From NCBI GenBank assembly GCA_005281725.1, contig SSBO01000003.1:5146495-5210494 (forward strand): 64,000 nucleotides of DNA, given 5' to 3'. Under the pieces are notes generated by a model that worked only from the letters and a program-made list of their open reading frames with translations, had not been told where the DNA came from and ran no database searches. Source of the stretch: Wuchereria bancrofti (Eukaryota; Nematoda; Chromadorea; Rhabditida; Onchocercidae). Of the stretch, positions 13,612 through 24,505 are shown in pieces. The first letter of the stretch is position 1. Each line of letters opens with the position of its first letter. A program made the translations under genes and the position numbers.

Positions 13612-14042
13612 TGTCGTCGAAGATTTGATAATTTATTATTTTGGGAGAGATTGTTGATTGCAGAGAGATCCGTTGGATGTAGATGTAAATATGTGGGGTA
13701 ACAGAGGAATATAATAATTCCTTTATTAACAGAAGCAATAGTACAATAACTTGATAAAGAACAATTGAAATTGAACTCTCCTCGTTCTTGGTAAAAAACA
13801 CACAATGCTCCTTTCAACAAGGGTGACCTCCTTATATAGCAAGCAATATGCGTAAACAAAGTATATGATTTACAATATGAGGTTGACCTACCGAAAGAGT
13901 AATCGATCTAACAAAGAGCTGTTAACTTTTTTTACAAGCAAATCTATTTACTAGTTGACAAACCGCAAAGGACATCAGTTAAGCAAAAATTGTTAACCTC
14001 ATAGATTCAAAGATAATTTACAATTAGTGGCGACATAACAAT
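13612..14042 (-). mobile_element. Candidate solo LTR (BEL/Pao-like), reverse orientation
   Basis: Read on the minus strand this ~430 bp block begins TGTTATGTCGCC and ends CGACGACA, the TG...CA ends expected of an LTR. It contains, in the right order, a TATA-like TATATAAGG (near 13834) and AATAAAGG (near 13725) about 20 nt before CCTCTGTTACCCC. The sequence just beyond its 3' end contains TTTTTGGTGCAC, which could be a primer-binding-site remnant starting with TGG. No gag or pol frame follows and no second LTR is in the window, so it would be a solo LTR or a fragment. The 3' boundary is uncertain; an alternative end is CCCCACA at about 13693. No target-site duplication could be established. 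Confidence 0.4.
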
Positions 14043-14941
14043 GAGGTCAACTAAATAAGGAGCTAATACCGTGTAAACAACATGTAGAAGATTTATAGGT
14101 TAAACATAAGATTGGAAACAAAGCGTCCAAAGAATAAACATTATTGCAAAGAATTTCATAGAACATATTTCTCACTCAAATTCACAACTCTCATATAATA
14201 TTTTAGAGTTTCACGATATTAAAATCCGCGACAGTATTTGATAAAAGTTATAATCCATGGATCGCTTAGTTATTATAATCAGTCTCTAAATCAAGCCAAG
14301 TTGATATTAATATCTAAGTTTCAAAGTTTATGCTTTTATTAGTAGTTAAAGCAAATGATAATGGTTCGTGCAGAATTAATATGAATAACATTATTTAATT
14401 CAATAATTAGTTCATTAGTTTATGCTCCAAGACTCAATTCGAACTTCTTTTCCCTAATCTCATTTTCCACTTTTCTATTTTCTGCTTCTTTTTCATTTGT
14501 ATTCTCATTTGATAAGAGTTGTCAGAACCTCGAAAGATAAGTAATATAATTTGCACAAGCAAGCATCGTTCCTTTTCGTTGTTATTCGTAAATGAAAAAT
14601 AAAAAAATTCCGCAATTTGATTCTTCAAAAACTAAAGACAAAAAGCACAGTATTATGTAATTCATTAATTAATCATTAAAACGACAATTTATATAGTTTG
14701 TGAATAGAAGAAGAGAAATCATCGATTATTTAATTAAGTACCAAATTACTTATTCCACTTATAGTTCTTTGAAGTAACTTTATGTAACAACTTTACTTAT
14801 TGACATTTTCTATCACTTTGCTTAACATGTATTTAATTCAAAAGTTTGCTTAACCTTTAATAATTAATCAGCTGTGCTTGAAATTGGTTTAAATTTCAGA
14901 CGTTTTGGTGCTTCTATTGATTAACTTCATAAAGTAACAAA
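14043..14941. other. Intergenic, upstream of PDF-like gene
   Basis: AT-rich promoter-side spacer. AAAATCCGCGACA near 14222-14234 is an exact inverted match to TGTCGCGGATTTT near 13571-13583, across the LTR-like block. AAATTTCAG at 14891-14899, 43 nt before the ATG at 14942, is a plausible spliced-leader acceptor for the downstream gene. Confidence 0.4.
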
Positions 14942-15603
14942 ATGTCAAAATTAACATTGAGAAAAATTGGTATTTATTTTCTTCCGTGGTTATTCTCAAT
15001 CGTTGTAAATTACTCAACAGCTACAGTAAGTTCTTATTTTTACGCAGAATTAATGCAGAACAAAAACAATATCTGAAATTGAGCATTATTAAACATTTAC
15101 TATTTCACAAGAATATAGCTCTTTAAAACTATGCAAAATCAATTCTGAATCTTTAGAGACAGAGTACAGATTGTTTATCTTCAAGGTATAATAGGCTGTT
15201 AATTTCTAATTATCCCTCTTTATTATGCTTAGAGAATAGATAGAGTAATTTCCAAATATCAGCTCTGATTTTAAAATAGGACATTATTTGTTGACAAATA
15301 GGCTTTTGAAATGGTTCCGATAAAAAGTGCTTCAGCATGTTGCTAGTTGAAGATATACAAAATATAAACTTTATTTCATTTTTCTTTTTTCAAGAAAACG
15401 ACATAATTACTAGAGGAATTTCAACATTCTCTATAGTACTTTAGGTTTTAAACAGATTTTACCACTTTGATAATGACGGTATTATGGTCGACGATGAAGG
15501 CACTTCACGATGGTTCTTCGCCAAACCAGGTTTTATAATTTCCAAGAAGCAAATGAATGAACGAGTTGTTAATTCGCTGTTAAGAAATGCATGGATTGGT
15601 TAA
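14942..15603 (+). CDS. Secreted amidated-peptide precursor, PDF-like
   Basis: Two exons, 14942-15025 and 15445-15603, give an 80-residue protein; the intron has a GTAAGT donor and a CTTTAG acceptor. Exon 1 is a signal peptide: a basic start (MSKLTLRK), a hydrophobic core (IGIYFLPWLFSIVV), then a small-residue region (NYSTAT) where signal peptidase could cut. After an acidic spacer comes KK and the last 16 residues, QMNERVVNSLLRNAWIG. Cleavage after KK plus amidation on the final Gly would release one peptide ending in Ile-amide, with Gln able to form pyroglutamate. The N..VVNSLL core aligns with PDF peptides (insect NSELINSLL, nematode PDF-2 NNAEVVNHIL). The PDF assignment rests on one short motif. 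The second exon also has a possible donor at 15530, which would remove the peptide, so the 3' structure is not settled. Confidence 0.5.
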
Positions 15604-16330
15604 TTTGTAAACTCTACCAGGTTTGAATGATTAATTTGCATTGAGTTGCTTTCATAAAATGTAAACATTGCAGTGTACTTATTTATTCAATATCCATTTT
15701 AGTTTTACTGTGTAGGAATGTGTGAAAGACTCAATCGTTTTGTTACTTACTGAAGAGTCAGTAATTTTCATATTTATGCGACTGTTATTTTAATACTTTT
15801 CTGATTTGATATCCAATCGAAATTTAAAGATCATAAGAAATCCTTAAACTCATTTAGCTGTCTAAGTTAAAACTCGTCCATTAAATTCAGGACATGTTTT
15901 AAAATATTTGAACAGTTACAGACAAACAACAAAAACGAATAATTTGTTCGAATTTCTAGAGAATTCTCTTTCTTAGTTACGAGCACTAAATGTGATAAAC
16001 TTTAAAGTCAATATGCATTTCTGCAGAGATATTTTGGAAGTATAAATAACTTTTACTGATATTCCCAGGACTCCATTCTATAATTAAAATTATTATTCTT
16101 GACATTGTCAGATTAATCTAAATTTCTCAAATTGTGTTTGTTTTAAAGTCATTAAGAATTTCTGTGGTAATTTATTAGAACAATCCATTGTGAAAATCTT
16201 TTTTAATTAGAATCAAAATTTCAGGAAAAATGAGTGTAATACACAGAAGAAGCCTTGCAATAAATGATATAACTGTTATGTCTTCATTTATCTATTTCAA
16301 AAAATGTTGACAATTTCTAGACCGATGCCA
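15604..16330. other. Intergenic between convergent genes
   Basis: AT-rich spacer separating the tail of the PDF-like gene from the tail of the minus-strand coiled-coil gene. A TTTATT near 16167 could serve as the latter's polyA signal. No coding segment found. Confidence 0.4.
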
Positions 16331-17518
16331 TCAAAAAAGCCACTCTTGATTTTCTTGAATTTGATACTGTAAGGAAGCAATTTCTGCTTTCGCGCAAAGG
16401 ATTTGTAATTGAGCCCTATCTTTCTCGCTTTGCTTCATTTTCTGGCCTGTCAAGGTTAATTGAATAAGGAGGTCAGATATTTGATCCTCATTCTGCAACT
16501 TTAGAAAATTAAAACTATTATGACTAAAGAGTAAGATATAAAGAATTCGAGAAATTAGTGTTTAAGTAGATTAGCATCTGCTGTGTCAAATATAAATTTG
16601 AGAAAGATTAATTCTAGCTTGAAATTGAATTGAGTCATATTTAGTCTAAAAAGTTCAAGTGTCTTTTCAAAAATTTTTAAGAAATTTGGATTCAAAGTTT
16701 GAAATTCTCAAGGAAATATGCTTACCACACATAATATGCTTCGCAGCAACTGTACCTTGTTTTCCGTAGTCTTCAGTTCATTTTGCACGTCGATGATGCA
16801 ATCCGTGTCAACAGAGACGGATGAAGTGCTATGAGATGTCACATTCAACTTTCAGAGTTTTTCAATTTTGAAAGAAATTAGACTTTTAAATGACTTTTCT
16901 GTTTTTCAACGAGTATTTCCTATACGAGAATGTTCGATAACATCGAATGGATCAAATTCGAGTACTTACTTAAACTGCCGTCTACTTCGGATCAAACGTT
17001 TCGTGTTGTGAAATTCATTGCGTAAACAGATCAATCGTTCTTGCAAGTTATCAATAATTTTGTGATTTCTTCTACATCTTAAGTTTGGAATCTTGGTATC
17101 ATTAAAGAAATCAGGAACAAATTATTTTAAAATTTCTAGTATATAAAACATTTCTAAAAGTTACAAATTGCAAAAAAAAGACTTTGAATCGTTTTGAAAA
17201 GCCAATAAAAAGTACTTGCAATACTCTAATGCGCTAATAGGATAGAAATTGTCTAAATCTATTTTGTAACACAGAGTTATTTTGCGACTTCTGAGAACTC
17301 CTAAGTAACAGTAGTTTGTTCCAATCGAACTTAATGAGTCACACTCATTTCTTATAGGCTCAATAAATTAAGGAAAAGCAAACGAACCTGATTTTAGTGC
17401 AAGCAATTTGCTCCTTCAGACAATTAATAGAATTGTTGATTTCCATAACTTCACAGTTCCCAACGCCAAATTTATGTTTTTCTTGGGAACAGAGTAAATT
17501 TTTGGTATATTTGAACAT
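16331..17518 (-). CDS. Small coiled-coil protein, function unknown
   Basis: Four minus-strand exons join with agreeing phases: 17518-17388, 17077-16970, 16828-16726, 16498-16331, giving 169 residues. The ATG lies 5 nt after an ATTACAG acceptor, so this may be a trans-spliced start; an upstream cis-spliced exon is also possible. Donors are GTTCGT, GTAAGT and GTAAGC. The protein is rich in Lys, Arg, Glu, Gln and Leu with heptad-like spacing, e.g. NNSINCLKEQI, IIDNLQERLICLRNEF, DVQNELKTTENKVQLLRSI and AKAEIASLQYQIQEN, and ends QEWLF. It has no signal peptide or membrane segment. It looks like a short cytoplasmic coiled-coil protein of scaffold or cytoskeletal type, but no family was recognised. 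The last exon also reads open on the plus strand; the minus frame is clearly the protein-like one. Confidence 0.68.
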
Positions 17519-18000
17519 ATTTTCTGTAATTTGTTAATGGAGAAATGTAGAAGAAATGAATTGATTCTGGGAAATGTGGAGCTTAGATTTTAGGGAAATA
17601 TTTGCGTTAACAAGAATTTAAAGCTTCATAGTAATAGAACTGCAGTTTGTAGAAAAGTAGAAAAGTATGATCATTTTTGTGTCTTTTTTTATGATAATTG
17701 AGAGATAAGAAATGTCTAGCAAACGGTTTAGCATGATCTATAGAAGCTGTTTTCTCGCTACTAAAAATATCAAAGTGAGCGCAACATAGAAGCTAATTAT
17801 TAGTTGAAAACGTAATTGTTCTATGCCACAGAAACAAACGTTGCCAAAAATGCCAAAATTATCTAAATCCAGTAAAGTTCCAATTTGTTTGGTGATATCA
17901 ATATCAAAAGATACTAGGAATCAGTTTCAAGTACAGTATTCCTGATCCAGTATTCAGATTATCGGTAAAATTCGCATTGAATATAGCGTTAAAAAACATG

Positions 18001-18540
18001 TTAAAAATAATTCAAGAAACAAGCTAAAATGTGATTATGTTTGAAATTAGCACAATTATAATTATGGTTGAACCATTTCAATAACACCACTCCAGCCATT
18101 ATTTTGAGCATAATAAAAATATGAGTGCAATGAACTTTAAGAAAAATTAATGGCCAGCCTAGTTTAATTAGGAGAAATCTGTAAAATAAAGTGACCAGAT
18201 CGACAATCATTGTCTTTATGAAATTTGGATTAAAAATTCAAGGGAACCACTAATGCTTTTAAAACAGTTAAACCTAAACAAAAATTGACAAATTATCAAA
18301 AAAACAGAAATCGGAATAAATATATTGTTCTATTTGAAAAAAAAAATTAATTTCTTACAATATAGGGAACATCATTAAAATATGAATCGCATTTGAAAAA
18401 GGGGAATGAAATAAAAGGGAATAACTGGGAAAGAACTGAAGAATATATCCTCATCATAATTTTACATGCTTTAAAAATAATTCAAGAAACAAGTTAAAAT
18501 GTGATTATGTTTGAAATTAGCACAATTATAATTATGGTTG
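18001..18540. repeat. 70-bp direct repeat pair, 470 bp apart
   Basis: 18001-18070 and 18471-18540 match at all but one base (C versus T at repeat position 24), starting TTAAAAATAATTCAAG and ending TTATAATTATGGTTG. The sequences outside the pair differ. The near identity points to a recent duplication, or to two short members of a dispersed family. No coding potential. Confidence 0.85.
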
Positions 18541-19189
18541 GAAAATAGCTCAAATAAATGACGACAATTTAGTGGATACGGCAGTGAAGTAATGGAATTA
18601 GAAAGTAATAATCAAGCAGTAGCAATAAAATACGGAAAAGGTCCATTTTTTTTACAAACATTTTCTGACCAGAGGTGGCGAGAAATTCTCAAACATGCTA
18701 TTAATAGTTTAAAAATGAATTCATATAATAAAAATATATTACTTGATTAGGTCAAGCTTAACAGAAAAATGAAGAGAAAATGAAATTAAATATAACTTCT
18801 GAAAATTAACTTATAAGCTAAAGAATCGAAAACATCCGAGAAAAATTTAATGGACAAATAGTTTATTTAAAAAACGTACCTTTTTTTTGCAGTTCACAGG
18901 TAACTTGAGCCTCTGGACATTTTAGAATAAATAAGCCAGTAACTTCAAGCTAAATATTGCAAAAAGTCAGCAAATATCCGAAGAAAAAAGCATTCAAACC
19001 ATTCAAAAGCGAGAAAATTATTGAAAACAATGCTGATAATCTATAAACAATCATTAATATCTTCACTTATCAATTATCTTTGAGAAGTTGCTATGAAATT
19101 GCCGAATACATTGTTGCAAATATTAAAAATGACAGCCAAGGTAATCTCCAATTGCGCTCTCATAACTTCTGGATAACAAACAAATCAAT

Positions 19190-19218
19190 ATAAAATTAGC
19201 TTTTATAGCTAATTTTAT
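19190..19218. repeat. Perfect 12-bp hairpin
   Basis: Arms ATAAAATTAGCT and AGCTAATTTTAT are separated by the 5-nt loop TTTAT. The arms are AT-rich, so chance or weak RNA structure are both possible. It is not near a recognised gene end. Confidence 0.5.
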
Positions 19219-20206
19219 GGATGAAGATGAATGTTCGGTCATCTGCAGCTATTTGCAGTGGTCAGCGTGTCAACATATGTGATCATCATCAATATCGAAG
19301 ACGTTATCGTTGTCATTTCTATCCAGTAATATAACTAATTGCTTTCAGCAGATCCGATGTCACGTGTCATAAAAGGGTGGTGAGAAAAGAAATTTATTTT
19401 TTCAACAGAGTTTTTGCCAAGTTAGGATTAGGACTTCAGGAATAGAAAAACAATTGATGTAGGTTTCCAAAAGAGAGAATTAAAATAAAATTCCTTGAAT
19501 GAGAAAAACATCAGTATGAATGGTAGCTGATAATCCCACAAAGAAATTTCTCTAATTCTAGTCTAATGTTGCTTTAAACAGTATAACCATCTGAAGCGCT
19601 AAATGACTTTATTAACATATTCTTGAATGGGCGGATCTTATATAGGTTATGTAGTTATCAGTGACATTGAAAATTTAAGATTGAAACAAAATAACAGACC
19701 GGATAGATCACTCAAGTTTTTTGACGGGCTAGTGTCCATTTTATCAATGTTCAGTATTAACTATAGACATCATGAAGGTTTACTCAAAGTAAAAAGAGCT
19801 CAATAGGTTAGAAAACTTATCTGCTCCAGCTAATTCATAATTAACAACTAATAATTAGCAAGGCATAAATTTTGGGGTAAAAAAAGTTTAAATACAAATT
19901 TTTAGTCTTCATTAAATAAAAGTGAAAGCATAATATGAAAACCGACAAACTTCGGGTTACTAAATGGGTATAGCGGATTTCTAAAAAAATCATGCAAATT
20001 AAACGACTGATTAAACGACTTGTTTCAATCATTTCTCGTCACTAAAAGTGTAAGCAAATGGAAATGCTTCAACTTTATTTTTGCAAGAACAATTTAAGAT
20101 AGTGCACGAGAAGGTCAGAAAGCTGAGGAAGATAAAAATGGGTCACTAAAAATCTATACAATAATATAATTCGTAGAATGCAAATGACGATTTTAGAGAA
20201 GTAAAT

Positions 20207-20776
20207 ATGGTTAGAATGATCAATTCTTTAATACTTGTCTACTTAGCTCCACTGATAGTATCAACAGAATTGCAATAATCAGTTACATGCTTTGGAAGGA
20301 TTTGCAGAATAATATTTAAAGCGCCCACAATAAACTACTAATCCGTATTCCTAAATAAGTAAATTGACACAAAGCGAGGAAAACGATTGTGAAGTTTGAA
20401 AGATTAGAAATTAGAAAAATCAAGTATTTTCATATTTTGCATACACTTTTCTGATATTCAAGTTTCTTCATTTCACTAGTTCACTCCGAAATATTAATTT
20501 TTTTTTTCTCTCTAGCATTAACAACGACTTTGTTATAATTTATTTATTGAAAAAAAGATAACCACTCAGGTGTCAGTATTACAAAAACAATCTAAGCAAT
20601 TGGAATCGGAGATCAAAGAAATCACCTTTGTTAGGAAAATGAAGAAGTGTGCTTGTTTGAAGCAAATCCACGCAGATATCAGGAAAAATAACCAAATGAA
20701 TGCACGATTTCAATCTTCACTTCATATTCCATCCATCCAGGATAAATCAATATATGCCATAAATTCTTGCATCTAA
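20207..20776 (+). CDS. Doubtful two-exon small secreted or coiled protein
   Basis: Weak candidate. The ATG at 20207 opens MVRMINSLILVYLAPLI, which looks like a signal peptide, and meets a GTATCA donor after 20257 in phase 0. A phase-0 frame resumes at 20570 after CACTCAG and runs 68 codons to a stop ending at 20776. Its first half is charged and coil-like (LQKQSKQLESEIKEITF) and contains KKCACLKQIHADIRKN. The joined product would be about 85 residues. The second acceptor lacks a pyrimidine tract and the composition of the tail is unremarkable, so either or both pieces may be chance. No family recognised. Confidence 0.2.
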
Positions 20777-21960
20777 GTGGTAACTATACCATCACTTATA
20801 AGTTCAATTTATATTTTCATATTGTTCTCATTCTGCACATTTTAAAAGAATTACTGTTTAGATCGGAAGTAGAATTGCTTCATCGAAAACATACCTCCAG
20901 CAATGGCATTTTAGAGATGTACTTCAGTATTCGTTCTACTTATTATGTAATTCCAAAAAGCTTTCGAGTGCGACAGTTCTTCAATTTGCTCTATTTTCTA
21001 CTGTAAGCATTTCACTCTAGCAAATGTTGCCTAAATAAATGTAGGAAATTCAAATTCTATAACGACAGGAAGATAAATGTGAACGTTTTCTTTATCTGAC
21101 CGTAGTAGAAATTGCTTCACTGTGTCAAAAAAGTTAGATTGCGGAATATCACAGACTTATTTTGATATCATAATTCTTTATTAAAATGATTATCACCGGA
21201 ACTTCAGATGAAAACAATGAATTTTGATATACATACACTTACAGTAACTTGCCAAATAAATTTTCAAAAAAAAAATTCGAAAATTAGAAATCTTAGGCTG
21301 AATTTCTAAGAGCTGAAACAATGAAATTAGGAAATTATGCGAGTCAAATTTGATAAGAAGCCCAGTGATGCTAAATACAAAAACTTATACACATTACAAA
21401 TAATTTAAATTTAATTTTCTCGTTTTTTATTACTAACTTAATTAGTTATTTTTCAAGTAGTAAAACCTCTGGCAGTTAGAATTGATTTATCTTTAAAAAC
21501 GAGGAGATAAGATTCCTTCTCATCATGAAAATTAATTTAGTTGAATTTCTTTCCAATGTATTTCTAATGTATGGAAAGCGCAATAATATTCAATCCAATA
21601 ATATGAATATACAACAGGACACTAATCATTTCGGAAAAAAAAAAACAATGACATCCATCAAACCATAACAAGGAATGCTGTGAGGTACAACGTGTATTCA
21701 GGATAAGATATAACAAAGTAGAAAAAATTCAGTTCAAATAACACAAGCCTGAATTACAATGATAATGATAAAATCTTAAAGAAGAAAGGAAAAGCATAAA
21801 AGGTAAATGTTGATGGAATAATCTTCTTGCGGTTCCATCTGCTACCTTGACCTGATCAAACTAACCTTAGCCTTTCAAGCTTCATCCATGACATAGCCTG
21901 TTAGGAAAGCCTTGCCTTACCTATCAAAAGAGACTGAGAAAAGAAAAAAGGAAGGGACTA

Positions 21961-21981
21961 GAGAGAGAGAGAGAGAGAGAG
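21961..21981. repeat. (GA)n microsatellite
   Basis: Uninterrupted alternating GA dinucleotides, about 10 units. It lies within a locally GC-richer, purine-rich stretch (about 21900-22100). Confidence 0.9.
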
Positions 21982-23307
21982 TCCGCCTTGTTTTCCCCTC
22001 ATTATGATTAACACCGAAGAAATTGTGAGGATAAGGAAAGTGAACGGAGAAAGAGAATTTCCAGTGGGAGAGGGTGATCGATGACACTTTTTATGGAGAT
22101 GTTGTCAAAGAGAAAGAAAATAATGAAATACGAAAAACGAAAAGGAATATTGTGACAATAACAAGAGTGTTCTGTTCATAATTCGTGGTTCATGAATCAG
22201 ACGACCATAAGGAGTCTCAGTGCAGCAGCCGTGAATTCAGTCGTAGACCGTCTTAGGGTTCTTAAGGTCGTCTAATACATTCTCGTCATTCTGACTTGGA
22301 TTTTAACTGTGGACGTGTCAGTACACTCTGGGATGTCTCTTTGTACTTACCTGATAAACATACAGTCAAGTGTCGCGTGATCTTCTGGTTTCTGACCCTT
22401 TGTTAACCTCATTCAATTTAAGAGCTGTATTTACTGATCCGGTCAACTCCTATTCATTGTTTATGTTAAAAATGGCAGATTTATCTATATTACGCTGTCA
22501 TCATGAAACAAAGATTTATTGAAGATAAGAAAACTATAATTATTCAATGTTTGTGCTCCGAGTTATTTTTCAGTTTCTTCCCCAAAATCATCCTTTTCTC
22601 AATTTGTATGTGTAGAAAGGTTGGAATTTTGCAGGATTTGTCATTTAATTGTTATTTTCTATTAGAAGTTATTTGGTAACAAAACAAATTGCTTATTTTG
22701 CACAGGTTCATTCAGCTGAATTCTGCAAATCTTCTCTTTCCCACTAAAATAGTAAGATTACTCTTTGCAATGATTAATAAATTTAAAGACAGGAAAAATG
22801 CAAATAGTAATGCAAATAGTTGTTGCGTCAAGCTTATCTCTATTAATGCAGAATTGACGGTATCATCGAATTTTTTCCGCTTCTCAATAAATTTGTGTAG
22901 TTTGAAATCAGCAACTTCAATGTTTTACTGAGGAACACAAATAGATTAAATGACACCAACAAATCAGTGGATATCAAACCTATGTTAAACAAGTCTTTTT
23001 AAATAATATAGGCAAAAGGAAGTTAACATATAATTATAACTATAAAATGAGGATTAGCAAATATAAATCACCTATTTAACAGATATTTTACGCTATATCG
23101 GTTTTGCATTCGCAATTTTTGACTTTCTTGAATTTCTTACTTTGATGTGATATCAAATAATACCAAATGATTGATAGTCCCATTACGCTTCTGCAGTTCC
23201 AAATCTAACTGCGAAAGATATTGACTTTCTCGGGTGTGGTATATAGTTCATTTCTTTCAAAATGATGAGGTATTGGTGCTGAATTTCGTCGTTCGCTTCT
23301 GATGGTG

Positions 23308-23432
23308 AGCTGATAAGATATTGATAACATTTCAATCATTGAAATGTTACAACAGTGAATTCTCTGTGGTTTAAAAGCAAACGTGAAATATCAAGCGACT
23401 GTTACCACATAGTTATCAATACTTTATCAGCT
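23308..23432. repeat. Nested inverted repeat (foldback)
   Basis: Outer arms 23308-23328 and 23412-23432 are 21 bp and pair at 19 of 21 positions (AGCTGATAAGATATTGATAAC against AGCTGATAAAGTATTGATAAC). Just inside the left arm, AACATTTCAA and TTGAAATGTT form a perfect 10-bp hairpin with a TCA loop (the first four bases overlap the left outer arm). It could be a small foldback or MITE-like element or a structured transcript; no target duplication was established. Confidence 0.7.
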
Positions 23433-23792
23433 TTGAATTGTACAATACAGTTGAGCAGACCCTTCTATTTCTAAGTCTACCTGACCTTCAGGATAATTGT
23501 TCGCCAAACTGTATGCTACCTCAGGTATTTTGCTATCTTTAATTTTTGTTTTCTAAAACATTACTTAGCAAACTATACGGACGAAGTCTTCTTTGACAGC
23601 TTCTCACCCTTGTAAAACTTTAAATTACCATTTGACCATAACACTGGCTGGGAATTAGCTGACTTCCAACTAATCAGTCAAAATCACCGTCCAGAAAGGA
23701 TAAAAGATCAGGAACTCTGGCCAGAGATAGAAGATCATGCGATGCGATATGACAGTCACTAAATTTTCCCGTAAACGAAAGGAGCTCGGTTT

Positions 23793-24020
23793 ATTATACG
23801 TTCATTTACTGCACATAGGTTGCAAGTTCAATTCCCGGCTCTTTTGCAAATTCAATAAGAATACACATGTACTTTTGTTATCGGTAAAAATGATATTACA
23901 GGATGCGCTCTGATTCAATTTGGAAGTTTTATTCATCGTTCCTTCAAAATTTCACATTTACATAGCAGGCATTTAGCTAATTTGGCTATTAATGCGAAAA
24001 GATGTTGTGATAGCTTGAAA
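23793..24020 (+). repeat. SINE-like dispersed repeat, copy 1
   Basis: Closely similar to the reverse complement of 41550-41826. The 5' part has AGTTCAATTCC (23825-23835), matching the RNA polymerase III B-box consensus at 10 of 11 positions. The 3' end runs into an A-rich tail after GATAGCTTG. A B-box head, a unique body and an A-rich tail resemble a tRNA-derived SINE. Copy 1 lacks a ~45-bp block present in copy 2. No cloverleaf folds around the B box, so it is not a tRNA gene. Confidence 0.65.
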
Positions 24021-24505
24021 AAAGAAAAACAACTGCTGTTTATTTGTTATTTACATTTGATTATAATTTCAAAAGAATTTGCCTACAAAAAGATTAATAT
24101 TGAATTTTAAAAATTTTTTAAATATCTAAAAGTTCATTTAAAAAAAGTGAAGTATTTTTATACCTTAAAGAAAATGTTTATTAATCGTAAATGATATTAT
24201 CACCACTGCAACATAGTTTAATTTTCATTGTATGTGATTACCAATTATTCAATTCATGATTACTATCAGTACGTTCATTATACACTTCTGCTATATTCTT
24301 TATTTGATTTATGATTATTACTAGCATATGTACTGCATTAATAGCTATATTTCCATCCACCTATCTATACGTTTTTTTTTTTCTTTCATTTCTTGTGCGT
24401 TTAAGGCTACTTTTAAAATATCTATTTAAATTTGCAGAGTGAAAGAAAGACAGTGATTGGAGATAGGAACAGTTAATGGTGAAAAAATGAGGCACTACCG
24501 GGTAC

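Larger units (their letters stand above)
17519..20206. other. Gene-poor stretch with a near-identical direct repeat
   Basis: AT-rich. It holds the 70-bp direct repeat at 18001-18070 and 18471-18540 and a small hairpin at 19190-19218. A plus-strand frame from the ATG near 19222 runs 35 codons (SSAAICSGQRVNIC then HHQYRRRYRCHFYP) to a GTAATA donor, but no partner exon was found. A minus-strand segment near 17590-17760 is open after a TATTTTTAG acceptor but does not join the coiled-coil gene in phase. Nothing else could be supported. Confidence 0.4.

Noticed and set aside
16321..16467. Plus-strand 48-codon frame with good splice borders, first considered as the last exon of the peptide gene at 14942
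   Set aside because: It is the antisense of the much more protein-like terminal exon of the minus-strand coiled-coil gene, and needs an extra speculative exon (16225-16274) to join in phase.
18880..18908. Perfectly bordered 7-nt plus-strand microexon (TTTTTTTTGCAG, TTCACAG, GTAACT)
   Set aside because: No coding exons on that strand nearby to join it; splice-like strings of this kind arise by chance in T-rich DNA.
23815..23845. Possible tRNA gene because of the B-box match
   Set aside because: The flanking bases do not form a T-stem or cloverleaf; the match is better explained as the head of a SINE-like repeat.
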